Positions 44,775 through 57,809 of a DNA stretch of 61,729 nt are shown piece by piece. The translations under genes were made by a program, and so were the position numbers. The notes under the pieces were generated by a model. It saw only the letters and a program-made list of their open reading frames with translations. It ran no database searches and was not told the origin of the DNA. Every line of letters begins with the position of its first letter. Position 1 is the first letter of the stretch. Source of the stretch: Basidiobolus meristosporus CBS 931.73 (taxonomy: Eukaryota; Basidiobolomycota; Basidiobolomycetes; Basidiobolales; Basidiobolaceae); the NCBI GenBank assembly GCA_002104905.1, contig MCFE01000528.1, positions 1 through 61,729 on the forward strand. The letters are read 5' to 3'.

Positions 44775-47700
44775 GGTTATGTGCCCCCAGCTGTCTCTCT
44801 CTGCAATGTTTACTACTGCTATTACTGGAACCTTTCCCTCTGCTGATCAGTTGGGTTGATCTAAATACCAAGTATGGAATGCAAAGTTGAAGATGCTGCT
44901 ACACAAAAGAGGCTTTTGAGATATTGCCATAAGAGAAGAATGCCCTCCTAAGAATGTGAGTGAGGAAGCCTTAAGGTACCAGAACAAAGAACAAAGTGCC
45001 TTCAACTGCATTTGCCTTAATGTTGAGGACAAACTTCTAATTCAATGCTCAAGAGCAAAAATGGCAGAGAATACCTGGGAAGCATTAGATGACACCTACT
45101 AGTCATGCTCAGCTGCCAAGGAAATATATCTTAGGCAAAAACTCTTTACTACAAAGGTGCAGCCAGAAGAAGAAATGAAAAATCTAATTAGTAGATTTAT
45201 CCTGCTTATGGATGAGATGGAATCAGTAGGCACATCAACTACTGATGAGGATGTGATAGTGACCATCCTGAATAGTGTGACTGACAGGTTTCAGGGCCTT
45301 GTGTCAGCTGTAGAGTCTGGAACTGAAGATTTGACTTTGAATATGTAAATGTAATGCTCCAGGATGAAGAATTAAGGAAATCAAGCACCAAAAAGAGGGA
45401 AGAAGAAAATGCTTTATTAAGCAATGCTAACCAGCAAAGGAGATACCCAAGACCTTTTAAAGGCAATAGCAACTTGTTTTGCAACTACTGCAAAAGGAAA
45501 GAACATATATCAGACCAGTGCTTCAAGTAGAATGACAGTCAGCAGCAAAGGTCAGAATATGGAAATGCTTCTACAACTGAAGATAGACTATATAAATCTG
45601 CACCAAATATGACCATAAACAAGAATCCTCAGTTGTGCTATAATGACTCTGGAGCATCTTAACACTTTACACACCAAAAAGGACTTTTTACTTAATATCA
45701 AGAAATTTCAGTCAAGAGGTTATTATGGATGATAATAAATACGTGATGCTGTGGGAAAAGAAACTATCAAAGTAAACCTTAGAAGCAGTGAAAGAAGCCA
45801 TGCACAGACCTTTCAAGAAGTACTCTATGTACCAGAAATTGCCAAGAACCTACTATCTGTAAGCAAGGCCATCACACAAGGACTTAGTTTCAGCTTTGAC
45901 AAATCTGGATTCAGGATCACTAATCAAATAGTGCAGATATTGCTTTGGGTATCAAAGATCAGAGTCTATATAAGTTGACTTATATTCACCATATCTGGAA
46001 GTCAATATTAGTGACTTGAATGAAGAAGTATCAATGCTTTGGCACAGGAGATTTGGACACATCAATTTTCATTATTTGCACAAAATGATCAATCATCAGC
46101 TGATTCCCAGAGTAAAAGTTAATTTCTCAGCTAGTTTGGAGCACTGTAAAGTCTACATATAAGGGAAACAAGCCAGACAACTGTTCAAGAGCTCTGATTT
46201 ATCAGAACCAAGAAAAAATTAAATCCAATTCACCCAGATCTGTGCAGACCTATGCATGATTTATCCTTAGGTGGTATGAGTATTTAATCACTTTTGTTGA
46301 TAATTATACAAGATACATATGGGTCTACTTCATGGAGAGAAAGGAAGCAGCTCAGTTTAAGTTCAGAGAGCTTAAAACCATGGTGGATAGTGCAACAGGT
46401 GAAAAAATCAAGAAATTAAACTGTGAGAATGGTTGAGAAAATACCTCAAAACTCTTCATCCACTTCTTCAAAATTAATGGGATGAAGCAGGAGGCCACTG
46501 CACCATACTCCCAGCAGCAAAATAGAGTAACAGAATGTGAAAACAGACCAATAATAGATATGGCAAGATCTAAGATCCATGTTCAAATATTATCCTATGA
46601 TTGTTGGGCAGAATCAGTTGCCACTGCTGTATACCTTAAAAATAGGAGTTATGACTGTGTACTCTGTGGTTCTATTCTGCTTCAAGCATGACATCAATAC
46701 AGACCAAGTGCAGAGCATCTAAGAATATTTAGGTGTACAACCTATGCCAAGAATCTGCCTAAAAATCAGTCAAAATTTGAGCCAACAAGTGGTGAATGAA
46801 GATTATAGGGCTATTGCAATGAGAGTAAAGCATATAGACTCTACAGCACTAAAGCACAGAGGCTGATAGAGTCCAGGGATGTGTTGTTTGATGAAAGTGC
46901 AAGATTTTCACACAAAATGATGTCAGATTATGACAAAAACCTGATCTCAAGTCCACCAGTTGTCAGGATTGAAACAGAGCAACACAATTAAAATTTTTTC
47001 ACTCCAGCAGACTCTGCAACTGTAGTTCAGCCTGAAGCAGTGCCTAGGAATATCCTAAAAGTGGTCATTACTGTACCAAATGTGCAAAGAGCCAGCCAGG
47101 CAAGAAATAGCCTAAGCTACTGCATCAATGAGTGTACCAGCTTAGCCTATGCCTATTCAGTCCATATTAATGAGCCCAGACTGTAAAAGAGGCTGTAAAA
47201 GCCCTCAGACAGAGTTTTGGAGATGTTCAATGACCCAGGAATATCAGGCCCAAATGGAAAATCAAACCTGGGACTTGATCAAATTAGCAAAACCCCAAAT
47301 CAATTGGATGCAGGTGGGTCTTCAAGACAAAGTACAAGGCTGATGGTACAATTGAAAGATACAAAGCAAGACTTGTGGCTAAAGGATACTCATGGACAAA
47401 AGCACTTGAACATACTGAGACCTTTCCACTGGTAGCCAAATTTAATTCCATCAGACTAATTTAGGCTATTGCAGCCAAATATAAGTATTTTATTCATCAA
47501 ATGAATATGAATACCGCATTTTTGAAAGAAGAGCTTGACTAGGATGTGTATATGAGCCAGTCTGATGGGTTTTTTTGACCAAGATAGCCCCTATTTGGTC
47601 TGCAAGCTATAAAAGTCTTTATATGGACCAAGACAATCACCAGGAACCCGGAATTGGAAAATAGATTCTTATTTGGAATCTTTAAGCTTCAGATGGAGTA

Positions 47701-47837
47701 ATGCTGACTATAGTATATACTGTAAGCCAGATAGGACAAATCCAGTACTATTAGCTCCATATGTGAATGATCTTATTTTAACTGCCAATAACCTCAAGAC
47801 ATTGGAAGAGACTAAATCCAGCCTATCTAAAGAGCTC
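44775..47837 (+). mobile_element. Copia copy D, part before the solo LTR
   Basis: Starts with the primer site and a gag beginning LSLSAMFTTAITG (near 44790). It retains gag, a zinc-knuckle region (CNYCKRKEHISDQCFK, near 45480-45530), a protease region (NDSGAS, near 45640), the integrase and the first part of the reverse transcriptase (LLAPYVNDLILTANN, the YVDD box changed to YVND). All are broken by stops and frameshifts. It is interrupted at 47838 by a solo LTR and continues at 49078. Confidence 0.87.
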
Positions 47838-49077
47838 TGTGGTTATGGAAAGTATTCCACTGCTACATATCTCAAAACTAATATTGCACTCATTTCTTTA
47901 TTTTGCTTTTTGCTATTGTAACATACAAGCAAAAGATCAGGAATTTCCAACTATAAAGGACAAATGCTCCAGACCCTGACAAGCAATCCACCCAAGAATA
48001 TTAAGTCATGCAGAACACTCAGTAGTCAACACCTACTTCAAATTACAGCTCATTTAAAGCAGTACTTAAGGGGTTATGATCAAAAAAGTTTAATTGTCAT
48101 ATGCACTAGGCCTCTATTACTATGATTACTATGGTGACTTTGATTGCATGTAACTTTTGAGCTAGACAATACAATCACCTGAAAGTCTCACGGATGCTTT
48201 GCCAATGTCCAATCTGTGCTTCTGCAAAATTTTAGCTTTGTCTCTTGTATCTTGCTTGCGCAAATGCCCAAAAATTTTGATCCTTCAGAATTTTCATATA
48301 TATGACTTCTCCAGCTGAAATATAAAGGAGAGCCACTCTTTCCAGAATCTCCACACCACAATTATAAGTTTAAAGATTATAAGACTTCCCCTGCATCACT
48401 TGACTGTTGCGTATTCTGACTTTGATTGGTACTACATCAGTAAAGTGACTGCAAAGCTCACAAGAAGCCAATCTAAGTTCTACAAGAAAACTACCACTTT
48501 TCTGCTGGAAAAGTCCCCTCTAAGAAACCCCTTTAATCTAAAGACACTACTGCAGACACCCCTTTAGTCTAAAGACCCCTTTAGAGAACCCTCCAAGAAG
48601 CCCCTTTACTCTAAAGAAGCCCCTTTGGGCACCCCTTTAGTGTAAAGTCCACTTGGGAGACCACTACAAGAAGCCCTTTACTCTAAATACACCCTTTTAG
48701 ACACCCCATTAGGTCTAAAGTCCCCTTTAGAGACTTCTACACCACACCCATTTAGGTTAAAGGGGAGTTTAGCATTTCCATATTGAGAAATGTTTTCTTG
48801 GAAAGGATAGTGACTTCCAAATAAGGAAAAGCTACTCTAAGAATAAATAAGCCCAATAGTTGACAGAAGGTCAGAACACCACTGTAGAAGTGAGAATCAT
48901 AGCCCATAGTATACTTTGAGCCTAAGGTAGAGGGTATTAGTGAAAGTTATGTCTTCTATTGGTATATCAAACTCCCAAAAAATAATATCAGTATTGGCAT
49001 ACTGGGAGTTGTTGTATATTGTTGATTAGCCTCTACATTGCAGTACAAGCCCCAAACTATTCATAATACAAACAACA
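47838..49077. mobile_element. Solo LTR (1.24 kb) inserted in copia copy D
   Basis: TGTGGTTATGG...ACAACA, 1,240 bases. The copia reverse transcriptase reads up to agagctc before it and resumes at gctcaagatg after it, so the insert is flanked by a 4-5 base target duplication (gctc, or agctc if the last a is counted). It is related along its length to 53861-54957. An internal degenerate repeat array (cccctttagtctaaag-like units, about 48520-48765) is longer than in the relative. No PBS or pol is attached, so it is a solo LTR. Confidence 0.82.
48520..48765. repeat. Degenerate CCCCTTTA-N-CTAAAG repeat array in the LTR
   Basis: About ten imperfect copies of cccctttagtctaaag and aagaagcccctttactctaaag units. 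In the sister LTR (54540-54645) the array has fewer copies, which explains most of the length difference between the two LTRs. Confidence 0.8.
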
Positions 49078-49571
49078 GCTCAAGATGTCCAATCTTGGAG
49101 AGCTCAGTTACTGCTTGGGAATAAAGTTTTCCATAGACATATGTACCCAGACCATCATCCTAAGCCAATCCTGGTATACTTGAGATATACTTGAGAAGTA
49201 CCTGATGGATAACTGTAAACAGGCAACTGCTAAAATGCAGACAAACTTGACTTGTCATAACACAACAAATTAAGAGAGCTAGTGCCACCTGAAAGCCTAA
49301 CTTTCCTTATCATTCTATGCTCAGTAGTCAACCTATGCATGCTTGAACACATCTAGATATCTTATTCAGTGGAGTTGTCAGCCAGCATAAACAAACTATG
49401 GATCTAATCAAATTGTAGCAGTTAAGCAGACTTTAGATACCTAAAAGAGCTGCTGATATATGCTTAAGATATACTTATAAGATTCAGAGCAGAATCTTTA
49501 GGATACTGTGATGCAGATTGGGACAAATTTGAAGACAGAAGATCCACACAGATACACCTTCTTCACTGTAC
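49078..49571 (+). mobile_element. Copia copy D, part after the solo LTR
   Basis: Continues the reverse transcriptase from the exact interrupted point (caagatgtccaatcttggagagctc; compare 43309). It then runs to the RNase H start (gatactgtgatgcagattggg), with many small deletions. Similarity fades near 49571; no 3' LTR was found. Confidence 0.8.
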
Positions 49572-50738
49572 TTATAAAAATTATTGTGTGATCCATCAAA
49601 GGACATCACAGATTCTAAGTCTGTGACTAAGAGTATTGATTCATCAGGACACCATTCAAAGACTGTCAAATATATTTGTACTCAGATTTCATAAAAATTG
49701 GTCAAAACTTTGATAAGAACAAACAAAATGGCTTTTAATTGTTCTCTGCCAATTTTCTCACTTACTAATCTTGGGCACTGTATCACCTCCTACATTTGTG
49801 TACATTGATTGGCTATTGCCTCTTTTTCACATTCCTTAATACCTGACTCAATTGTTTCTCTTATTTTTCATGCATACAAGTTGATTTATTTCCACTGAAA
49901 CTTCAGTTGTACCTCAATTGCCAATTGTACTGATCTATACAAGTCCCTATACCCTACACTAACATTAAGCTCAATTCCACACTCAACAAGTAACTCCATT
50001 AAGATCCACCTCTCAATCAGTATTTTTGCTGTAATGTGCTGTTTCCATGACTTTGGCAGGAATGCTACAGCTTTATGCCATTGTTATTCAGTGGTTCCCA
50101 TGCATCCTGGTCTTCAGCCAGCACTGCAAGGTCTAGCACCTCATCTGCTAGTCTTTGCAATACGTCCTTGCAAAACTCAACTATGTTTCTTGAGCACTGC
50201 TCTTGAAGAAGTGCTGCAACCTCATGGTGTGCCCAATAAAGTTCCAAAATTCCACTGAAGGCATTATGATAGTCTTTGGAGTTCTTGATGTTGTAGCTTT
50301 GTCTCTCAGCGGGATCTCCACTATGTCAAAGATGAAAGATGTGGAGGCTGTGGTAGATAGATTGCCTTTCATTGCAACCTTAACTACCTCACAGGATTAT
50401 AGCTCAACTTGCTGTGCTACCAACTCCTGTGAAAGCAGCTGTTTTCTTGATGGTAGTTTTTTTGGCTATGCTGGGATTCAATCTGCTGTGGGCTTACAGT
50501 GTTGATTGGCAAGAGCTGCAGCTTTTTCTTACGCTTCCCTGTCTCTGGCTTGTGTAGACTTCTTCCCCTTTACCTTATTGTTTATCACTATCAGGTCTTT
50601 CGCAGCTACTTTTTCTGAGTGCTTCTTGTATTGAACTATGTTTTCTCTTTAATAAATGCTGCTCTGATACATTTGTTTTGGCCAGCTTGTCCCTTGCTGG
50701 GACTCTGCAGGCAACCTGTTGCTTCTTTCCTGCTTGTT
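49572..50738. other. AT-rich repeat-block spacer
   Basis: Short frames on both strands, none with a recognised domain. It is probably degraded transposon sequence continuing the minus-strand unit to the right. Nothing firm. Confidence 0.35.
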
Positions 50739-53601
50739 TCAAGCTCTCAGCTCACACTGTGACAGGCTCCTGAAGTAGCCACTTGTTTTTATCACTGCAG
50801 GTCCTTCACTGCTACTTTGATTGAGTGCTTCTTGAGTAGAAATACACTTTTTCCTTGGTAAATGTTGTGCTGGTGCATCAGTATCTGCCTGCTTTTCCCT
50901 TGTTGGCACTCTTCCAGCTACCTGATCCCTCTTTGATGATTGTTTGGAGCTTTTGGCCCTGCTTGCAATGGGCTCTTGAGGAGGCTGCTGGTTTTTATCT
51001 ATTGCACCCTTGTTCTTCTGCCTGTGATAGTTTCTGCTATTCTTGAGATACTTTCTTATCATACCAATGCTGGTCCAAGAAATGTTTGCTTGTCTGAATC
51101 CTGGACAATGCTCATGGAGCAAGTCAAGTGCATTCTGCTAGGCCTTGAGCTTCTGATGGTCCCATGGTATGCCAGCCTTAAGGTGTTGGAGTACTAGACT
51201 TCTGAGAGCCTCTTGAATATTAGCCCACTCTTCATCATTGCACCCAATGGCTACATGAATCCTCAATGTCTTTTGATCTTTAGCCTCTGGTATAAATACT
51301 ACATTTTCTCCCTCACATGCTGGGATAGGCTATTCTGTGGGCTATATCCTTGGGTGCTGTTGTTGTGCTTCAAAGACTGTACAGTGTTACTGTGCTATTG
51401 CATTTGGAAATGGCAAAGTTCTTGGCTGTGACATTGATATACTTGAGTTCCCTCATTGTCACAAAAATACTACTTTCTCTAACTGGGGTATTGATTGCTC
51501 TACACATATTATGCACTCATTCTGTTTCTGGACTATTTCCTGATTTCTCTGGGCCATTGCATCTATACAATTAGCCAATGCACCTAATGGCCACATTAAT
51601 GCTTTGGTATGAGCTAACATCATACTTGCTAATACAGGTGGTGGTGATGTTATGACAGCCACTTGCTGGTCTTCAACTGAAGGTACTGCTTGTGCTATAT
51701 CTTCATCTACCTCAGCAATATGGCCAGCTAGTAGCTCTGCAGAGATTCACAATTGCCAACTTGACTGAGAACCTGAGGAGTATGCATTATTCACTTCAGT
51801 AGGCATACTCTCTGCAGTGCCTTTATTGGTTGTAGCCCCACCTGTTACACTAAATGTCAATGCAAGCTGTTGTCAAACAATTCTTCTACTGCTGTCAGTG
51901 GTGGGGTTTGGTTGAGAACCAGACAACTTTGCTTTATTTCTTAGCAGCATACATATTGAAGTGAGTAAACCAAAGGGTAAAATGATACCTATGTGGGTTA
52001 TTACTGACTGTACTTGGTGAGTGGGAGAGCATGTAGATCAAGTCATTACCATTTGGTTCAGAATAGCTTCCAATAAAAGGTAGCAAGGTAATAAAGACTT
52101 ATGTTCATTCCATCCAAATCTTGTTGTTCTCTCACAGGGTTAAATCAGATATATATATCATTTGGAGGGACTTAGATAATAGACAATGTGTTATAAAATA
52201 CGGGTGTGAACTCCTTCTTGCTATGGTAAGTGTTCTGAATAGATAAGGGCAGGAATAGGAGGGAGGACATGTTGGGCAATCCTAGGGAGGACACCTGGGG
52301 GACTTTCAGTAGGACTCTGGGAAGAAACTCTTGGGCAGAGAGTGGGTATTATATTTAGTACTCAGATATCCTGGAGGTTAAGAGGGAGATTTGTCCACAA
52401 AGTTCTTTGACTAATTTGCTTCTCCAGGGTTCAATTAGTTTGCATAGCATGAGGAGTCACCATAGTACCATTGCTGGTTGTCACTTGCAAGGGGGTTGTG
52501 GGCAAGTATCTGATACTATTTGGCTGCAGAGTGGGGTGTGGCTTGCATTGCTTGAGGGATGTCTTCCACAGAGCCACACAATTGGCAAACTATAGGGCTC
52601 TGGGTAAGCTCCTTATGAGGGTCAAAGAACAAGAAGAGATGCGATAATGTGATGAAGTCTTTCTTCTTTATCTTGCAAGCATTGTTTAGGCATGTCCTTG
52701 TATGTTCAATATGACAGCAGGGGCCCTTTTGAAGAGAGTTTACACTTGGTCAGCAGTCACCTGTTGTTGATAACATGTTTTTGCTTCTTCCAAGACATAT
52801 TCTAGTTCTTCTATAGAGACTGTGGCACAACCAAGGCGCTTTTGCACTTGCCTCATGGTTTCTACAGAGTCCGTGGCGTTACTTTGGCTTCTTGGAGTTG
52901 GACTTTGTACTGGTTCCTGAGGTGTCCTATAGAAAACCACTTTATAAGTTATAGCTCAGCAACTTAGTGGATTGCATGGGCTAACTGGCTGGTATATTTA
53001 ATCTGTTTGTGTATCTTTTCTAGGATGGTTCCTTCTTGGATATGTGGTTTGAGATGTTTGCAAATTTCTTTGAGGAGTCCTTCAATTGGGAGCTCTACTT
53101 CTGGTGCTCTTGCAGCTTGTACCAGGTCTGCATATACCTCAACAACTGTGGTACCTGTTAGTGGAAAGTATGCAATGAAACAGGGGGGCTCTAGAGGCCT
53201 TGTGAGGGCGCAACAGTTGATTCCTTGTGTCTTCTGCCTGACTGTGTCCAGTATGAATATGGGAATCAGTGTGGTGTCTTTCTCCTTAGTGATCAAGGAA
53301 CCTCCTCTCAGGTGGTGCACAGTCCTCTTGGGTAGTATCTCCATACTTTGTATTGGAGTGGATAACCTGTCTTGTCCCTCTCTGATTGTGTCTTGATCAA
53401 CATTACTGCTCTGGCAAACAACTTTTCATAGGTGGCTCTTGTCACATGTAATGCTTGTATCATATCTCTCAACACTTGCAGGTTGTTCTTGTTTTTGATA
53501 TCATCCTGATTCTTGCTAGTGGGAGGGGTATTGCCAGCTCTGGGTGAGCTGTTTCCTTTGACACTTCCCATATGCATTCTTTTGTTCTCCCTTTTGGGCA
53601 A
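50739..53601 (-). pseudogene. Unrecognised minus-strand ORF1/gag-like remnants
   Basis: A chain of minus-strand frames: 53601-53308 (97 codons), 53344-52964 (126), 52940-52740 (66) and 51122-50739 (127). The first two overlap in shifted frames and read on into each other (around TGYPLQYK then MEILPKRTVHHL), which implies one frameshifted protein. The last is rich in K, Q, S and P and basic, like a nucleic-acid-binding gag tail. No zinc knuckle, protease or polymerase was recognised. The chain begins about 260 bases inside the LTR at 53861-54957, the place expected for gag if that LTR is the 5' LTR of a minus-strand element. The family is unknown. Confidence 0.45.
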
Positions 53602-53860
53602 ACTTGCTTGTGCATATCATTTGTACCTATATTGACTAAAATCTTCTCTAATAAACTTTGTATGTAACCTGTGTCTTCCTCTATCCTTGACCTGATAATT
53701 GTTTAATCACACTTTGGTTTCAGTGATGATTGGTGGATCATCATGAGATGGTTTCAGATGGCTGGTACTACATTGCTGATTGTCTTATTATTCAGGGTGA
53801 TGGTGGACTTTGGTCTGTGGTCCAAGCTAATAACAGTGCCAGGGCCAATCCATTGGGATG

Positions 53861-54957
53861 TGTGGTAATGGAAAGTATTTCATTACTACAATATATCTAA
53901 ACCAATATTGCACTCATTTCTTTATTTTGCTTTTGCTATTGCAACACACAAGTGAAAGATCAAGAATATCCAACCTTGAAGAACAAATGCTCCAGACCCT
54001 GACAAGCAACTCACCCAAGAATATTATGTCATACAGAACATGTAGTAGCCAACACATGTTTCAAATTAAAGCTCATTTGAAGCAGTACTTGAGGAGTTAT
54101 GACTAAAAGAGTCCAATTACTATATAAACTATGCCTTATTGCTAGAATTACTATGGTGGCTTTGATTGTGTGTAACTTTTGAACCAGCCAATCAAATCAC
54201 GTGAAATTTTCACAAGTGCTGCGTCTATGTCCAATCTGCGCCACTAGAAATTATTAGCTTTGTATCACGTGTATTGCTTGTGCCATCACCCAAAAACTTT
54301 GATCCTTCAAAATTTTCATATATATGACTTACCCAGCTGAAAAATTAAGAGGGAGCCTCTCTTTCCAGAACCTCCACACTACAATTTCAAGTTTAAAGAT
54401 TATAAGACTTCCCCTGTATCACTTGCACTATTGAGTATTCTGACTTTGATTGGTACTACATCAGTAAAGAGACTGCAAAGCTCACAAGAATCTAATCTAA
54501 GTTCTACAAGAAGCTACCACTTTTCTGTCAGAAAAGTCCCCTCTAAGAAACCCCTTTAAGAAATCCCTTTACTCTAAAGACACCCCTTTAGGTCTAAAGA
54601 CCCCTTTAGAGACTTCTACAACACACCCCTTTAGGTTAAAGGGGAGTTCAGAATTTCCATATTAGGAAATATTTTCTCAGAAAGGAAAGTTACTTCCAAA
54701 TAAGGAAAAGTTACTATAAATATAAATAAGCCCATTAGTTCACAGAAGGTCAGAACAATGCTGTAGAAGTGATAAGCACTGCCTACAGTATATTTCAAGC
54801 CTAAGATTGAGGAAATTAGTGAAAGTTATATCTTCTATTGGTATATCAAACTCCCAATAAACTATTTCAGTATTAGCATACTGGAGGTTGTTGTATATTG
54901 TTGATTAGCCTCTACATTGTAGAACAAGCCCCAAACTAATCATAATAAAACACAACA
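53861..54957. repeat. LTR of 1.1 kb, relative of the solo LTR
   Basis: TGTGGTAATGG...CACAACA, 1,097 bases, aligned along its whole length with 47838-49077. The two have clearly diverged and the repeat array here is shorter. Flanks (ggatg left, gacgt right) show no target duplication, so it is not a simple solo LTR. It probably belongs to a longer broken element, most likely the minus-strand frames on its left. Confidence 0.75.
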
Positions 54958-57809
54958 GACGTAACTAGTGGGCAAAACTTGAGGCCTGCAACAGTTTGGT
55001 TGTACCACACCTTATTGCCTGGTTTTGACTTTCATCCTGTTAGTTTCTCATTTTTGGGTGGAGGGGGAAGGTGCTTGTCAACATTTTCCCAATACTTTTA
55101 TGTAAAGCTGGGCAATATAGTGTATCAACCATTCTACATAGTTGTTATGTGTTGTCAAGGGGACACCTTACATTGTCAATCCAGCTTCTTCATGCCACTT
55201 GGGCCTTTGTCCATGCAGAACTTTGTACAGGGAGAAACCTATCATTTTATTTGGTATTGTATGCATTGCTAGGAGTGTCAGTGGGAGCAGCTTGGCCCAT
55301 AACTGGGTAAGTTCCCAGTGAAGTTTCTCTAGTATGCGGGCAAACTGTCTGGTTCATCCTCTTGGTTAATCCATTGATCTGGGGGTGATATGCAGCTGTG
55401 AAGACCAGTTTCATGCTCATCATTTTGCACAAATGGGCCATGGTGTTGTTCAGGAAGGAACCACCATTGTCAGACAGGAGTATCTGAGGATATCTGTGCC
55501 AGCAGATAAGGTGTTCTTGGATGAATTGGGTGGTTGTCTTCTGGTCTTTATTTTGAACGGCTTGGGCTTCAGCCCACTTTGAGAAATAATTGGTAGCTGC
55601 TATTACATATTCTTCTCCCTTCTTTGTTTTCATAAAGGGGCCAACAAAGTTGATCCCTTCCCAGCGGAAGGGTAGGTCAACTGGTGTTGGCTTGGTTGTC
55701 CCTATCATGTTACTTCTGTTATATCTTTTGCAGGTGGAGCATCTTTGTAATGTATTTGTGACATTGGTCATCATTTTTTTCCATTGAAGCATCTTTCTTA
55801 GCATCTTATATGTTCTTATTGGGTTAGCAGGTCCTAATGACATATATCTTTCTCTTATGACTTCTTCACAGGCAGTGACCAGGTGTGCCATGACTCTGAG
55901 CTGTCCTTAGAGGAGCCATAATTGGTTTTCTTGTAGTTTGTACTGACACCATTTCCTTCAAAAGTCTCTCTTCTGCTTGTTTGTCACAACATGTTTGGGG
56001 TACTTTCCCTTTCTTTTAAAGCAGATAATGTCCTTGTAGTCATTGCTGATGCATACTTGGCACACAGGATAGCAACTGAGAAAGTCTGCATCCTGGTGTT
56101 TTTGCCAGCCAATGAATTATTTTAAAGTTGTATTCTTGTAGTCAGAGGGCCCAACATGCTAGTAGACCGGTACAGTCTTTAGTTTTCATTGGCCAGACCA
56201 GTGTGCTGTGATCCATTATTTTTATGAAATGGCAACCATGTATGTATGTATAGAATCTTTAATTGAATAAACAACAAACAGACATTCTATCTCAGCAATA
56301 GGTTAGTGATGTTTGTGTTTGCTTAGCAAACAGCTCACATAACAATTTGGGTCAAATTTGCCAGGTTGGTGGTATTGTCCCAGTACAGCACCTGTACAGG
56401 TGAGACTTCCATCACAGTTAATGACAAATCTTGCATCCTAATTGGGAAAACCTACACTGGCGGTGACTTCAGGAAAAGTTTCAGCTGATTGAATGCTCTC
56501 TTTTGAGGCTCCAACCACACAAAACACTGGCCTTTTTGCATCAATTTGTCTAGGAGGGCTGCTAAAGTTGCAAAGTTTTTGACAAAGTGGCAATAGCAGC
56601 TGGTTAATCCTAGGAATCCTAACACTGCATTGATATTCTTTGGTGCAGGTGTGTCTTGAATGGCTTTTGGGAGTAAATTAGATGGGTATATCCCATCTGC
56701 CAAGATCTCATGGCCCAAGAACAACAATTTTGTATACAGGAAATGGCACTTCTTGGGATGTAGTTTGAGTTGGTTTTCAAGGAGGGCTGTCAGGATATGT
56801 TGCACATTGTGTATATGCTCTTCTACATTGGGGGAATATATTGTGATGCCATCCAAATACACAAGAGCACATTCTCATTGTAAATTTCCTAGTACCTTGT
56901 TGATCATCCTTTGGAACGTAGCTGGAGCATTGCACAAGCCAAAGGGTAGTCAGTTCCATTTGTATAATCCAAACAATGCTATAAAAGCGGTTTTGGGTGA
57001 ATATTCTGGGGCTACTTCTACTTGCCTATACCCAGAGATTAAGTCAAGAGAGCTAAAATATTTAGCTCCAATTAATCTGTTCAAGAGGATGTCTATTTTC
57101 AGCAGTGGATACACATCCTTCTGGGTGACGGCATTCAATTTTTGGTAGTCAATGCAAAAACATTGCTTTCTGTCTTTCTTCAGGACTATCACTACAGGGG
57201 AGGCCTACAGAGAATGGCTTTTGGTGATGATGTTGTCTTTTAATAAAGTTTCAATTGTCTCTTTGATATAGTCTGTGTCAATTTTTGAGTTCCTATAGGC
57301 TTTTTGCTTAATGGGGTATTTGGTGATATACCCTAGGTATATTATCAATTACTTGGTTCTTAAAGAATACTTGGGTAAGCAGGTGTATTCCTTATAACCA
57401 CTAAGCACTTCAGACTTTGCATTTCATATTTTGGCGGTATCCATACTTTGGGAATTGAGATTCCTTCCAGTTGCTTGGATACTTTTGTTGCGGTTATCAT
57501 ACTTCCACTTGTTAAATGATCTATTGATGTCCCTAATGGGATCACCATCTCACTGGTGGGTGGTATTCTTATCACCTTTTGTGTGATGATTGGAGACTGC
57601 AACAATTTCACCTCTTCAATTGTCACAATGTTGCTACATGCCTGAATACTCTTGCTATCCCACCTGAGCTCAGACGCACTGTAGACTATGTGCATCTTAT
57701 GTTGGATAAATCAACTCTTGCCAATGAGTAAGTTTCTGGCTGCAATGGGTAGGACCACAACATCTTGGTGTATAATCAAGTTGCCTAGCCAGATGGGGCA
57801 ATTAGGCGC
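54958..57809 (-). mobile_element. Decayed Ty3/gypsy element, minus strand
   Basis: On the minus strand the order is protease end (LLIGKS, near 57725), a linker region, reverse transcriptase (57192-56950, FCIDYQKLNAVTQKDVYPLL and FSSLDLISGYRQVEV; 56862-56452, FLGHEILADGI), then integrase (55891-55247). Polymerase before integrase defines Ty3/gypsy. The right end is cut by the LTR at 57810. The left end stops about 290 bases before the LTR at 53861-54957. It is inactive (see the pol entry). Confidence 0.87.
55247..57695 (-). pseudogene. Broken gypsy pol with lost catalytic residues
   Basis: The reverse-transcriptase box reads YLDGITIYS where active enzymes have two adjacent aspartates (Y-x-D-D). 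In the integrase the first acidic residue is replaced (ATNYFSKWAEA; D expected in place of N). The second is present (LSDNGGSF). The glutamate position is replaced by Lys (NGLTKRMNQT). The zinc-binding CxxC (CSTCKRYN) is present. Several frame breaks separate the parts. The pattern is drift after loss of function. Confidence 0.85.

Noticed and set aside
48520-48765. CRISPR-like array
   Set aside because: Repeats are degenerate, without unique spacers of constant length; this is a eukaryotic LTR with an internal minisatellite.
53861-54957. A solo LTR with target duplication
   Set aside because: The flanking bases (ggatg and gacgt) do not match, so it is more likely one end of a broken element.
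56660-57148. A 162-codon plus-strand frame in the gypsy relic
   Set aside because: It is antisense to the recognisable minus-strand reverse transcriptase.
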